From NCBI RefSeq assembly GCF_029714285.1, contig NZ_CP121663.1, positions 62,001 to 126,000 of the forward strand: 64,000 nt of DNA, in the 5' to 3' direction. Under the pieces are notes generated by a model. It saw only the letters and a program-made list of their open reading frames with translations. It was not told the DNA's origin and did no database searches. This DNA is from Rhizobium sp. CB3090. Lineage in GTDB: Bacteria; Pseudomonadota; Alphaproteobacteria; Rhizobiales; Rhizobiaceae. Below, one piece after another: positions 8,823 to 18,282 of this stretch (position 1 is its first letter; each line of letters starts with the position of its first letter). Both the position numbers and the translations under genes were made by a program.

Positions 8823-9895
8823 TTCGCGGCCTCTTGGGAATGGTCGACGTGCTGACCGGGGCGCAGGAATTTGCCGCCTTCGGCAACCACGATCTCATGT
8901 GGTTTGAGCCCGGCGCTGACTGCGAACTGTCCGGTGTCATATTCCGCGACTTGAATTTTGCGTAAGGAGACCTCGCTCGTGGCGGGGTCGACGACCCAGA
9001 CTGCCGGCTGGCCGCCCGCCGATGCCATAGCGCCCCACGGAAGCACGATCGCTTCCGCCGACGGCATGCTGAATGTCCCGGTGACAGCCGCTCCGAGCGG
9101 CATGCCGGCGCCATCTTCCAGCCCGACCTTGACCCTTATCGTGCCCGTGGCACCATCGATCGTCGGCGATATTTCCCGCACCGCCGCCGAGACCCGCTTG
9201 GAGGCATTGGAAATGAGAGCGACCTCGACCTGCTTGTCGGGCTGTTCCTTGATAAACAGGGACTCAAAGACATTGAAGACGGCATCGCGCGGGCCATCGT
9301 GGGCGAGCGTGAATACGGTCTGCGCGGCCTGCGCCACCTGACCGACCTCGGCATTGCGTTCCGTGATGATCCCGTCCGCGTCGGCGCGAAGTTCGGTGTA
9401 GGAAAGAGCGTCCTTGGCGGTTTCAAGCTGAGCCTTGGCTGCCTCCTCGGTTCCCTGAGCGGTCAGGAGCGTCTCCCGGGCAGCATCATAGGCGGCTCGA
9501 GTCGTCACTTGGTTTTTGAAGAGGCTTTCCTGGCGTGCGTCCGCCAATTGTGCCTGCGTCAACTGTGCTTCGGCTGCCTGAAGGCTTGCCATCGCCACAT
9601 CAACGTCCGCCCGCTGCTCTTGTGGATCTATCTTGGCCAGCAGGTCGCCCGCTTTGACTTTCGCTCCGACATCCACGTTTCGCTCGATGATCCGACCGCT
9701 GACGCGGAACGAAAGCTCCGATTCAATCCGGGCCTTCACTTCGCCAGTGACGGTCGTCTTTGCGGTGGGTTTGCTGAGCGCTGCCTCAACGGTTCTGACG
9801 CTCTGCGGCACCTGTGTGACCTGCTTCTTGTTTTGATCGCATGAAGCGAGCGCGAGCGTCAGCGCGAACCCCATGATGATTGCCCATTTACCCAT
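8819..9895 (-). CDS. RND periplasmic adaptor, first of two (lipoprotein)
   Basis: A 358-residue membrane-fusion protein, first gene of the efflux operon. The chosen start (MGKWAIIMGFALTLALASC) gives a typical lipobox (LASC) and is preceded by GAGGGG at about 6 bases; an upstream in-frame ATG at 9937 lacks both. The lipoyl halves (GRIIERNVDVGAKVKAGDLL and LRADADGIITERNAEVGQV) flank an alanine/glutamine-rich coiled coil. It is a clear paralogue of the next gene in the operon. Two adaptors for one pump is the arrangement known from TriABC, where both are needed. Confidence 0.9.
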   Translation of the reverse strand: MGKWAIIMGFALTLALASCDQNKKQVTQVPQSVRTVEAALSKPTAKTTVTGEVKARIESELSFRVSGRIIERNVDVGAKVKAGDLLAKIDPQEQRADVDVAMASLQAAEAQLTQAQLADARQESLFKNQVTTRAAYDAARETLLTAQGTEEAAKAQLETAKDALSYTELRADADGIITERNAEVGQVAQAAQTVFTLAHDGPRDAVFNVFESLFIKEQPDKQVEVALISNASKRVSAAVREISPTIDGATGTIRVKVGLEDGAGMPLGAAVTGTFSMPSAEAIVLPWGAMASAGGQPAVWVVDPATSEVSLRKIQVAEYDTGQFAVSAGLKPHEIVVAEGGKFLRPGQHVDHSQEAAK

Positions 9896-9942
9896 TTCAT
9901 CCCCTCGATCGCGGATTTCATGTTCGTGTTCCGCCAAATATT

Positions 9943-9964
9943 ATTGACTGACTGATTAGTCAAT
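9943..9964. promoter_or_regulatory. Candidate TetR operator
   Basis: A 7-bp inverted repeat (ATTGACT at 9943-9949, AGTCAAT at 9958-9964, 8-base spacer) lies in the gap between the divergent tetR-type gene and the efflux operon. The size and position suit a TetR dimer repressing both promoters; binding is inferred. Confidence 0.55.
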
Positions 9965-10026
9965 GAAATAATTGATGACTATGGAAGCGATTGTGTCGAA
10001 GTATCCCAAGCCAGGGAGGACGTAAC

Positions 10027-10656
10027 ATGTCAGCAGGAAAGCAGGCGGGGCTGCGGGCGCAGCGGAAAGCGCAACGACCCAATGAGATACTTGATGCGGC
10101 CTTCGAGGAATTCGTCGAGCGGGGCTATGTGGCGACACGCGTCGAGGACATCGCCAGTCGCGTTGGCGTCACGAAGGGGACGATCTATTTCTATTTCGAA
10201 ACGAAGGAGCGGCTGTTTGAGGAGATGATCCGCCATCTCTCCGTTTCGTTCGCCGATGTCAGCGCCTATGCAAAGACATTGAGCGGACCTTATACGGAGA
10301 GGATCAAGGCCTTCCTGCGCATGTCCTATGATCGCCTCGTATTGGACCGGAAGACGAGGGAGCTCCTACGCTTCGTGATTGCCGAGGGCTCCCGGTTTCC
10401 TCAGGTCGTGGATCGCCATCACGACGAATTCGTCGTCCCGCTCATGAACGCCGCGCAAAAGCTTTTTGAAGAGGGCGTCGCCGCCGGCGAGCTGAGAGCT
10501 GCGCCAGCGATCAAGATTCCGGATACGGTGATAGGGTCGGCCGTGATGTTATGCATATCGCAGATGATCTTCGCAGATCGCAAACCACAGGATGTCGACG
10601 CATTTTTCGAAGCGCATGTGGATATCATTCTCCACGGATTGATCGCTAAGGACTGA
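10027..10656 (+). CDS. TetR-family repressor of the divergent RND operon
   Basis: A 209-residue TetR/AcrR regulator. The N-terminal helix-turn-helix is textbook (ILDAAFEEFVERGYVATRVEDIASRVGVTKGTIYFYFETKERLFEEM is read here in pieces: DAAFEEF, VEDIASRVGVTKGTIYFYF, KERLFEEM), and the C-terminal ligand domain resembles the TetR_C_33-like group. The start has AGGGAGG at about 8 bases; an earlier ATG at 9991 would add 12 residues without a better signal. It is divergent from the two-adaptor RND operon and an inverted repeat lies between them, so it most likely represses that operon until a ligand binds. Confidence 0.88.
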   Translation: MSAGKQAGLRAQRKAQRPNEILDAAFEEFVERGYVATRVEDIASRVGVTKGTIYFYFETKERLFEEMIRHLSVSFADVSAYAKTLSGPYTERIKAFLRMSYDRLVLDRKTRELLRFVIAEGSRFPQVVDRHHDEFVVPLMNAAQKLFEEGVAAGELRAAPAIKIPDTVIGSAVMLCISQMIFADRKPQDVDAFFEAHVDIILHGLIAKD

Positions 10657-10970
10657 GTTGGCGGAGCTGCAAGAGGAGGTTGGCGCACCTAGCTAGCGAT
10701 CTCGCGCGATATTGCCGATGTCAGGTTGCTGGAGCGGGCCGCGCGCCTCTCCAGTCACGATCTGAATAGAGTCCTCCTCGTGCCGTTTCAGAACCTAAGC
10801 GTCCCTTTCCATCGCGTGCTCGCAGCAGGCGCTGTCCTGATATGGGTGCATTCTCCTTAAGGCGAACCGGTATAGTTCGGATGGCTTGCCGATCCTACCC
10901 AAATTGCCGCGTCGGAGGCGGATTGAAATATATCGTATTACGACATATTTTAAGGGTCGGAGGATAAGTA
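10657..10970. other. Intergenic region with no recognised feature
   Basis: In this 314-base gap between the tetR-type gene and a small ORF I see only a GGAGG ribosome-binding site just before 10971. No RNA gene, repeat or operator was recognised. Confidence 0.4.
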
Positions 10971-11234
10971 ATGACCGAAACGACCATAAAATTGAATGAG
11001 GATCTGGAACTGTTTGCCAAGCGCCTTTCCCGTGGGCGCAAGCTGAGGCACTCACTACAACATTCGCCAACGGCCGACGAGCTTGCTCAGCTCAGGCAAG
11101 CGCTGGACCTGCGGCTCCAATCAGGCTCCATGGACTTGAAGCTGTTGGCTTTGGAATGGCGATATGATGTGGCGCTTCTGCTCGACCATCTGCGCCATTG
11201 GATGTATGAAGTTGACAGCGATTTCAGTCATTGA
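10971..11234 (+). CDS. Hypothetical 87-residue protein
   Basis: A small acidic/basic-mixed, mainly helical protein (MTETTIKLNEDLELFAKRL, ending EVDSDFSH) with no signal peptide or membrane segment. GGAGG lies about 9 bases before the ATG, which supports translation. It converges on the glycan synthase gene at 11298. I do not recognise the family, and no function is proposed. Confidence 0.55.
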   Translation: MTETTIKLNEDLELFAKRLSRGRKLRHSLQHSPTADELAQLRQALDLRLQSGSMDLKLLALEWRYDVALLLDHLRHWMYEVDSDFSH

Positions 11235-11297
11235 TGGTGAGAGGCTGGCTATTTGCCGCCACATCCTATCGGCCGTCCCTTAAGCTTCAATTGCCGG

Positions 11298-13292
11298 CTA
11301 TAACGTGCGGGTTCGCCCGAATGAGCGCAGCAGAAGATTGACTGAGACGGCGACCTTGTCGATGTCGCGGATGTCCTGCGAATATTGACCGGTGTAGAGC
11401 TTCACGATCATTTTGTCGCGATCAGATTTGCTGAGATCGAAATGCAGGTGAAGATAATAGGCTTGTCTGTCGCCGCCACGGGCTATGCTTCTGCGCCGTT
11501 GTGTGACCTGTTTCAGTTCTGCTTTGAACGGTGCGAAGCCATCAAGCTTCAGCGAAACCAGGCTGGACTGAAAACGGGATTCGGTGGGCACTGCGACCAC
11601 TGCCTTGTCCAGCGCCAAACTGACGACCTGGCCAGGGATATCGTCCACCTTGGCGGTCTCATCAAGTTTGAACGCATCAAACAACCGTCGGGGTTTTTCA
11701 AAGCAGATCAGAGACGCTATCCCCAAAACGATGACATTGATGCCGGCCCACAAGGCAGCTATCGGCGAAAACTGGCCTTGAATATGAGTTGTCTCCGGCA
11801 CGATATTGATCAATAGGCCGACGACGGTGACCGCGATCAGGCTTGAGATCCAGGTGAAAGTATATTTGTCGAACTGGTTCGCCTCGTTGCCGCTGCCCTT
11901 CGGCGTCACCCTGAACGGTTTGCCGAACGGCCGAATAAGGCTGGACACAACGGTCGGCAGCATTCGGAACGTCGCAAATGTACCGACCGCGCTTGAAATG
12001 ATCGGCAGGTAACGTGTCGGCGTTATCCAGAGCATGAGAAGGAAATAGGCCGTCAGCAGCGGCAGTTGATAGGAGACGTAATCGGAAATATCGGTGAAAT
12101 AAAGCGGCAGCAGCCCGAACCACAGATAGACGATCGGGACGATCAATATCATGAAACGGACCAGATATTGCACCAGCCACGATGCCGGCAGGAACATGAT
12201 GCGTTGAAACAGCGACAATCCCGGACCGCGCAGCGGGCCGTTGTGCAGAAACAACGTCTGAATACCGCCCTGACACCACCGCTCGCGCTGCACGAAATAG
12301 CCGGTGAGATTCTCGGCGGCTAATCCCATCGATAAGCGCTCGTTCAGATAGCGCGTCTTGTAGCCCATGTTGAGCATGGACAGCGTCGTCAGCAAATCCT
12401 CCGTGATGGATTCCGTTGGAAAGCCGCCAATAGCGTCGACAGCCTTGCGGCGGGCGATCGAACATGAGCCGCAACAAAAACTGACGTCCCACACGTCTCT
12501 GCTGGGAGCGATCTCGTCAAAAAACAAGCGCTGCTCATCCGGCCAGATTTTCTCCAGACCGAGGTTCGACTGCACCGGATCGGCATTGAAAAAATGTTGG
12601 GGCGTCTGGACGATGCCAATGCTTTCATCGGAAAAGAACGGCAGCGTCCGGCGCAGAAAATGTCGATAGGGCACGAAATCGGCGTCGAAGACGGCGATGA
12701 AGTCGCCCGAACTGACCTTCAGCCCATTGTTCATGTTGCCGGCTTTGGCGTGCGCATTATCGCCGCGTGTGACGTGAATTGCGTTCTTTTCCTCGCAGAA
12801 ATCCTTGAGCCAATCGCGACGCTTGTCGTCGAGCACATATACCTTCAGCTTGTCGGCGGGGTAATCGAGCGACAACGCGCCGACGATGGTTCTTTCAAGC
12901 ACGTCGAGCGGCTCGTTGTAGGTGGGAATGAAGATATCCACCGTCGGCAGTTCTCGCTCCTCGCGTGCAAAGAAGGTGCGCGCCAGTTTGTCAGCTTCCG
13001 CGCTTCGATCGACGTAGCGGCTCATCAGGACAAGGAAAAGCACAACCTCCGTAAAGGCCAGCATCTCGACGATGAAGACAAACCATACCCAATAAAAATT
13101 GACGCCGTCATAGGGGTAGGGAAGAACGGTTTCGGTCAGCCGCCAAAGCATATAGCGTAATGCGATCGCTCCGACGAAGGCGCAGGTAATTGCCCGTGTC
13201 CAGGTATGGTGACGCGACCAATTGAACGGCCCCAACAGAAAAAGGGCTAAAACGACGAAGGTCGGCGCCAGCGCTAGAAGATACTGAACCAC
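11298..13292 (-). CDS. bgsA: Family 2 processive glycan synthase, BgsA-like
   Basis: A 664-residue inner-membrane glycosyltransferase. Transmembrane segments occur near residues 1-20, 35-50 and 65-90, with a further cluster at about 365-445 and 500-545. The GT-2 core carries all processive motifs: Asp155/156 (VLDDKRRD), Asp203-x-Asp205 (FDADF), T297-E298-D299 and Q335-RER-W339. A gating-loop/KPFRVTPKG segment follows, as in BcsA. The C-terminal cytosolic part has no obvious PilZ motif, which fits BgsA of Sinorhizobium meliloti, the c-di-GMP-activated mixed-linkage beta-glucan synthase. The GTG start overlaps the upstream gene by 19 bases. A cellulose-synthase-like enzyme with another product remains possible. 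Confidence 0.85.
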   Translation of the reverse strand: MVQYLLALAPTFVVLALFLLGPFNWSRHHTWTRAITCAFVGAIALRYMLWRLTETVLPYPYDGVNFYWVWFVFIVEMLAFTEVVLFLVLMSRYVDRSAEADKLARTFFAREERELPTVDIFIPTYNEPLDVLERTIVGALSLDYPADKLKVYVLDDKRRDWLKDFCEEKNAIHVTRGDNAHAKAGNMNNGLKVSSGDFIAVFDADFVPYRHFLRRTLPFFSDESIGIVQTPQHFFNADPVQSNLGLEKIWPDEQRLFFDEIAPSRDVWDVSFCCGSCSIARRKAVDAIGGFPTESITEDLLTTLSMLNMGYKTRYLNERLSMGLAAENLTGYFVQRERWCQGGIQTLFLHNGPLRGPGLSLFQRIMFLPASWLVQYLVRFMILIVPIVYLWFGLLPLYFTDISDYVSYQLPLLTAYFLLMLWITPTRYLPIISSAVGTFATFRMLPTVVSSLIRPFGKPFRVTPKGSGNEANQFDKYTFTWISSLIAVTVVGLLINIVPETTHIQGQFSPIAALWAGINVIVLGIASLICFEKPRRLFDAFKLDETAKVDDIPGQVVSLALDKAVVAVPTESRFQSSLVSLKLDGFAPFKAELKQVTQRRRSIARGGDRQAYYLHLHFDLSKSDRDKMIVKLYTGQYSQDIRDIDKVAVSVNLLLRSFGRTRTL

Positions 13293-14506
13293 AGGCTTTT
13301 AACCCAATTCGACAAGCCAACACCGTGTTTGGGAAAGCGTACCTGGACCGTTCGACCGACCTGGCAAAAATTCGCAAAATCGTCGTTCATGAAGGATGGC
13401 TCCAGGCGAACCCGAATGCGGGCATTGCGCTGGGACGAAGCCGGTAGACTGGCCGCAAAGGAATCGCTTTCGACCGCCGCTGAGCTGCCTTTTACCGACG
13501 CTACCGTGCCATTGAAGACGTCGCTGCGCCCGAACAGCCGCACCTGCGCAGAAAGCCCAGGATAAATCTCGTCATAGTCGACCTCGGGAACGAGAATATC
13601 GACAAACATTTCCCGGCAGTCGAGGAGACGCATCAGCTCGCTGTTGAGCACGACATTCGAGCCGTTGACGATCGTCCTGCTCCAAACCACACCGTCGAAT
13701 GGCGCTGCCGCGGTCGCGGATTCAAGGGTATCGACGCGGCTCCGTTCTACGATCAATTGTTTTTCAACTTCGGCAGCTCGTGTCTCATTTTCCGCTATGC
13801 GTGAGTTCAAGTCACCGATCCGGACGATAACCTCGTCCTGGCGTTGCCGCGAATAAGGCACGTCATTCTGCCCGTCGCCGAACACAAAAATACCCTGGCG
13901 AAGCGCGGTGAGCCTTTGTTCCAACTGATCGACGGTCAGATTGCTGATTTCGACCTCACCGCCGGTCGCGGCTCCTGCGGCGCGGGCGGCGTCGACCATC
14001 CTCTGGGTGAGAATACCTTTCGACTCCAGGTCCATCCGGCGGCTCAGGTCGACCTGGGCGGCAAGATCCTGAGCTTGCGAAACTTGCACTTTCTTTTTCA
14101 GGATCTCCACTTCGCGTTCCAGATTGGAAATTGTGGCTTCCCTGAAGATGTCCAGGCGTTTGGATAGCTGTTCGCGAAGCGCGGTAAGCGCGTCCCGCTC
14201 GGTCTTCAGGGCCACTACGCGGTCGCGCGCCGTGTTGCGATCCGCTTCGAGCGAAGCAAGGATTGCACGATTGACGCGTGGGTTGCTGATTTCTGCGACC
14301 GCTTGGCCCTCTTTGACAGGCGTGCCTACCTTAGCGGGCTCTCCTGAAATCATACCGTCAATGGGCGAATTGACGATGGCGAAGCGGGCATTGACTGTAC
14401 CGTCTCGGCTCGTGAAGCCGGTGATTGCCGGTAACGAGACGACGACAGCGATCGCCAGCAGCACGAGGCCGATAACAATTCGTGTAATGCGATGATTCAA
14501 AATCAT
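13274..14506 (-). CDS. bgsB: HlyD-type membrane-fusion protein, BgsB-like
   Basis: A 410-residue protein with one N-terminal membrane anchor (RIVIGLVLLAIAVVVSLPAI), a biotinyl-lipoyl-like segment (NSPIDGMISGEPAKVGTPVK), a long coiled coil at about residues 80-240, and a C-terminal beta domain. It is the partner adaptor expected next to a BgsA-type synthase, and its 3' end overlaps the synthase start by 19 bases. The ATG at 14506 was chosen over a TTG four codons upstream; neither has a strong ribosome-binding site. It probably carries the nascent beta-glucan across the periplasm (inferred from S. meliloti BgsB). Confidence 0.83.
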   Translation of the reverse strand: MILNHRITRIVIGLVLLAIAVVVSLPAITGFTSRDGTVNARFAIVNSPIDGMISGEPAKVGTPVKEGQAVAEISNPRVNRAILASLEADRNTARDRVVALKTERDALTALREQLSKRLDIFREATISNLEREVEILKKKVQVSQAQDLAAQVDLSRRMDLESKGILTQRMVDAARAAGAATGGEVEISNLTVDQLEQRLTALRQGIFVFGDGQNDVPYSRQRQDEVIVRIGDLNSRIAENETRAAEVEKQLIVERSRVDTLESATAAAPFDGVVWSRTIVNGSNVVLNSELMRLLDCREMFVDILVPEVDYDEIYPGLSAQVRLFGRSDVFNGTVASVKGSSAAVESDSFAASLPASSQRNARIRVRLEPSFMNDDFANFCQVGRTVQVRFPKHGVGLSNWVKSLWFSIF

Positions 14507-14878
14507 GTTGCTAGACAAAGAACCCGCGTTGAAAACCCTTCGCGCCGAATGGCAGCGGTGATAGATACAACTAACTCTTGCGTAATTTAGCGTAATGAAA
14601 ATTAGCTAGCAAGTGTGGGTCGCGAAATATGGATAACGGAAAAAGCGACGCCGCGGCACGGAATTAGCTGGACGTTAACGCGCGGTCTTCCGCAAAAGAA
14701 TAACGTCTGCGAGAGAGCCGTACGAGTGACGGATCACCGGTCCAAGAAATGACTTTGCATGAGCAGGCTCTCATCGGGCAAGCAGCGACCGCTGTTGCCG
14801 TGAAGACCATTTGCCCGATAAAAATGCTCTTCCGCTTCACTGTGACGAGCATCCCGCGGAAGACATGCGTTTTGCGCC
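14507..14878. promoter_or_regulatory. bgsBA upstream region with 10-bp-spaced direct repeat
   Basis: This 372-base region precedes the bgs operon and follows the chemoreceptor gene on the same strand. It holds two copies of GCGTAAT at 14580-14586 and 14590-14596, one helical turn apart. That spacing is what a response-regulator dimer would use, but the binding protein is unknown. No gene was recognised here. Confidence 0.4.
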
Positions 14879-16813
14879 CTAGAACTCCTCCCAGGAGGTC
14901 GCGGCATTTGCCGCTGCTGCTCTCCCTCCAAAAGCGCCTGCCAGCTTCGCCGACAGTCTGCGTGCCGGCGACTCGACGGGCCTGTGCTGCTGATGTGCTT
15001 CTGCGACAGGGGCTACGGCCGGTTGATTGGCTGCGCCGATCCGGAAGCGGCCGAGAAGATTGAAGAGAGCTTCGGCTTCGTTCGCAAGGCTATGGCTGGC
15101 GGCGTTGGATTCCACGACCATGGACGTATTCTGTTGCGTGCCCTGATCTATGGTGTTGACTGCCTGGTTGATTTCCTTGAGGCCGATTGCCTGTTCTCGC
15201 GACGCTTCGACGATCGCCGCCACGTTGGCATTTATGGCCTCCACCTGCCGGCCGATCTGATCGAGCGCCTGACCGGTTTCCCCGACGAGGGCCACGCCAT
15301 TCTTCACCTGCTCGCCGGAGGTGTTGATCAACGTCTTGATCTCCTTGGCAGCACCCGCCGAGCGTTGCGCAAGCTCGCGCACTTCCTGAGCGACGACGGC
15401 AAAGCCCTTGCCGGCTTCCCCGGCCCGCGCCGCCTCGACACCTGCATTCAGCGCCAGAAGGTTCGTTTGGAAAGCGATATCGTCGATGACGCCGATGATG
15501 TTTGAAATCTCGTTTGAAGATGCTTCGATCTCACCCATCGCCGCGATCGCGCGGCGGACGATCTCGCCTGATTTTTCTGCATTTTCGCGAGCTGTCACGA
15601 CGAGCCGGCCGGCTTCATCCGCACGGCGGCTGGAATCCGTGACAGTGGTGGTGATCTGTTCGAGGGCTGCCGCGGTCTCCTCGACAGAAGCGGCTTGCTG
15701 TTCCGTCCGTTTGGACAGGTCGCCCGTCGCCGAGCTGACCCGGTTGGAATCGGTCGCAATTGCCTGCGCGTTCTGGCCGACCTCGCGCAGAGCATCCTCA
15801 AGCTGTTCTACCGCGGCGTTGAAGTCTCGGCGCACGACGTCGAGCTGCGGTGCGAAGGCGACATCTATCCGGTGTGTGAGGTTGCTGTTGGCAAGTTGGC
15901 CGAGACCGTCGGCGAGTGCATCGACCGCGAACTTGATATCTGCCGCCTCCCGCGCACGGATACGCTCCTGCTCCGCCCGTTCCCGTTCGGAAAGCGCGCG
16001 ATTGACTTCCGCCTCCGTCTCGAGCCGCTGGTGCTCCTGAGCCTTGGTTTTGAACACGGCAACCGACTTCGCCATCGCGCCGATTTCATCGGAGCGTTCG
16101 GAATGCGGCACTTCTTTGGTGTAGTCGCCACCGGCAAGCACGCCCATATAGGCCCTCATGCTTTCCAGGGGCACGATCGCCCTGCGTCGCAAAAGGAGTG
16201 TTCCGCCAATCAGCAGTAGTATGGATCCGCCAGCAGCAGAGAGCGAGAATATCGTCCAGCGATGGATCTCTTCGCGCGCACCCGTCTCCTGACCCGAGAG
16301 AAAATCGTTCGAGCTGGTCACCAGTTCCTCGACGGCGTCCTGATGCAAGTGGAACGTGCCTTTGAGATGGACGAGCAGCTCCTTGACCTTTGCCGTATCC
16401 TTAGCCGCCAGTGCGGGGAGAACCTCGCCGTCCATTTCCTGCCAGAAGACATCGGATTTGGTCAGCACCGCATTGGCCAGTTGATCCTTCAAACCCTGCG
16501 GCAAGCTTGAGGTTTTCCAGTAAGCGCGACGCTCATTGTAGTCTTGTTGGAGCTTGGCGATTTTGGCCGCATTCGCGTCGGCAAGCTCCGGAAAATCACT
16601 GGCTTCCAAAGCCAACATATAGGATTCCACCACGAAAAGCGGCGGCGGCAGGATATCGGCAACGAGATCCTTTCCATTGACGACCTGCTCATAGATCGGC
16701 CCGTTCACTTTGAGCCGGTTCAAGGCGATTTGCTGCAACCCTACCGAGCCAACAAGCCCTATGGTCATCACGACACCGAAAGCAATAAGGCTCTTTGCAA
16801 TACTGATGTTCAT
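14879..16813 (-). CDS. Methyl-accepting chemotaxis protein
   Basis: A 644-residue chemoreceptor. The ATG at 16813 (MNISIAKSLIAFGVVMTIGL) is preferred to an upstream TTG. A first membrane segment at about residues 5-25 is followed by a periplasmic helical sensor domain of about 150 residues, a second membrane segment (WTIFSLSAAGGSILLLIGG), a HAMP domain and a long signalling domain. The hairpin tip reads IDDIAFQTNLLALNAGVEAARAG (given here as its key residues). The protein ends in SWEEF, the C-terminal tail that tethers CheR/CheB in rhizobial receptors. It stands alone, and its ligand is unknown. Confidence 0.92.
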   Translation of the reverse strand: MNISIAKSLIAFGVVMTIGLVGSVGLQQIALNRLKVNGPIYEQVVNGKDLVADILPPPLFVVESYMLALEASDFPELADANAAKIAKLQQDYNERRAYWKTSSLPQGLKDQLANAVLTKSDVFWQEMDGEVLPALAAKDTAKVKELLVHLKGTFHLHQDAVEELVTSSNDFLSGQETGAREEIHRWTIFSLSAAGGSILLLIGGTLLLRRRAIVPLESMRAYMGVLAGGDYTKEVPHSERSDEIGAMAKSVAVFKTKAQEHQRLETEAEVNRALSERERAEQERIRAREAADIKFAVDALADGLGQLANSNLTHRIDVAFAPQLDVVRRDFNAAVEQLEDALREVGQNAQAIATDSNRVSSATGDLSKRTEQQAASVEETAAALEQITTTVTDSSRRADEAGRLVVTARENAEKSGEIVRRAIAAMGEIEASSNEISNIIGVIDDIAFQTNLLALNAGVEAARAGEAGKGFAVVAQEVRELAQRSAGAAKEIKTLINTSGEQVKNGVALVGETGQALDQIGRQVEAINANVAAIVEASREQAIGLKEINQAVNTIDQGTQQNTSMVVESNAASHSLANEAEALFNLLGRFRIGAANQPAVAPVAEAHQQHRPVESPARRLSAKLAGAFGGRAAAANAATSWEEF

Positions 16814-17219
16814 AAAAGTTGCCCTAATAAAAATGGGTTTCAACTAGAGCTATTTGCTTAAATTGTATTTAATAATGAATGAATTTTTCAGAAATATTCA
16901 TAAAGCGGATATGTTTGGCGTCTTCTGCCGTGGTTTCGATGAAGCCTTGAACCATGGGTGACAGGCTCAACAGCTTGTTTTGTGCTTCTCGCCGGGTTCC
17001 CCGGTGCTTTTCCGATCCGAATGACGCACAAGTCCATGTTCACTTCGTTGTCGCAATCGCAGCGTCTTCCTGCGCCTGAAATACGGGTGACTCCTGGTCA
17101 CCTACGAATGGCTGTTCCGCCCACGAGAGCCGCTTGTAAAACCATCTGAAGCTGTCATCCTTGTCTTGGTGCCCAATCATCATCCTTGGTAGCTCTTTCA
17201 AGCTAAATAAGGCCTTTGC
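16814..17219. other. Divergent intergenic region (chemoreceptor / HWE kinase)
   Basis: A 406-base gap, AT-rich near 16850-16915, that must contain both promoters. No operator palindrome, small ORF with a good ribosome-binding site, or RNA was recognised. Confidence 0.4.
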
Positions 17220-18275
17220 ATGCAACCTGACGCGCATCGGAGCGTTACACCGAAGCGTCAATATGAGGATACTTCTAGCCAGGGAAAGATTTTCTCGATG
17301 ATGTTGGAAGACTTGTATCGTTTGCTAAGAAGCAGTCATGTCCAAGCACAAGGCGTCGTTGATACGATGACCCAGCCGGTGGTCGTCTTGGACCAGGGTT
17401 TTTGTGTAGCGACTGCCAACAACGCTTTTATCCGCACCTTTAAAGTCGAGCGCGACGACATTTTGGGGCGCAGTTTCTTTGACCTCGGTAACGGTCAATG
17501 GGACATTGAAGAGCTTCGGCAACTCATTGCTTTGGTCATTCCAAAAGCGTCTGCCGTCATCGGATTTGAAGTGACGCACGACTTCCCCGTGATCGGTCGG
17601 CGGACTTTCCTCGTCGATGCGCGTCGCCTCATTCACCCCGACGACAACAGCACCAACATCCTCGTGCTTTTCGACGACGTTACCGAGCGACAGCGCCATG
17701 AAGCGGAACAAAACTTCATCATCTCCGAAAGCCGGCACCGCATGAAAAACCTGTTCGCAGTCGTGCGTGCGATTGCGATGCAAACAGGTACCGAAGACCG
17801 GACCGCAAATGAATATCGCGATGCCTTCCTGGGGCGGGTGGAGGTCGCTCTACGCGCCCAGGAATTCGTTTCAAACAAAGGAACGGCTGATCTTGCGGCT
17901 TTGCTGAAAAACTCAGTCGGTGAAACCGGCATGGATCGGATTCATTTCGACGGCCCGACTGTCCAGTTGTCGAGTTCCAAGGTCCTTCCGGTAAGCATGA
18001 TCATCCATGAACTGGCCACCAACGCAGTAAAATACGGTGCTTTGTCTGTTCCAGAAGGTGAAATCCATATGAAGTGGTCGCTTGAAACCGGCCCAAAGGA
18101 CCGAACCTACCTGAAATATGAGTGGCGGGAGGAGAACGGGCCGGCCGTGAGAGCGCCAATGCGCAAAGGCTACGGCACGGAATTAATCGAGGGCAGCGCT
18201 GCCCATTTGGGCGGAGAGGCGGAACTTATCTATGGTGCTACTGGTTTGAGAGCAACGATCAAACTCCCGATGTGA
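17220..18275 (+). CDS. HWE-family sensor histidine kinase with PAS domain
   Basis: A 351-residue soluble kinase. Residues about 40-160 form a PAS domain (TQPVVVLDQGFCVATANNAF, ending FDDVTERQRHE). The H-box is SRHRMKNLFAVVRAIA with His173, and the ATPase region contains IIHELATNAVKYGAL and the WRE tripeptide in YEWREENGP that defines HWE kinases, a family common in Rhizobiales. There is no membrane segment, so the signal is cytosolic. The start is uncertain: an ATG pair at 17298 has AGGGAAAG upstream and would shorten the protein by 26 residues. The response regulator begins 7 bases downstream and is its likely partner. Confidence 0.88.
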   Translation: MQPDAHRSVTPKRQYEDTSSQGKIFSMMLEDLYRLLRSSHVQAQGVVDTMTQPVVVLDQGFCVATANNAFIRTFKVERDDILGRSFFDLGNGQWDIEELRQLIALVIPKASAVIGFEVTHDFPVIGRRTFLVDARRLIHPDDNSTNILVLFDDVTERQRHEAEQNFIISESRHRMKNLFAVVRAIAMQTGTEDRTANEYRDAFLGRVEVALRAQEFVSNKGTADLAALLKNSVGETGMDRIHFDGPTVQLSSSKVLPVSMIIHELATNAVKYGALSVPEGEIHMKWSLETGPKDRTYLKYEWREENGPAVRAPMRKGYGTELIEGSAAHLGGEAELIYGATGLRATIKLPM

Positions 18276-18282
18276 GGATCTG

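Noticed and set aside
11298-13292. A C-terminal PilZ domain in the glycan synthase
   Set aside because: No clear RxxxR and D/N-x-S-x-x-G pattern was found in the C-terminal region, so I did not call PilZ although the protein family responds to c-di-GMP.
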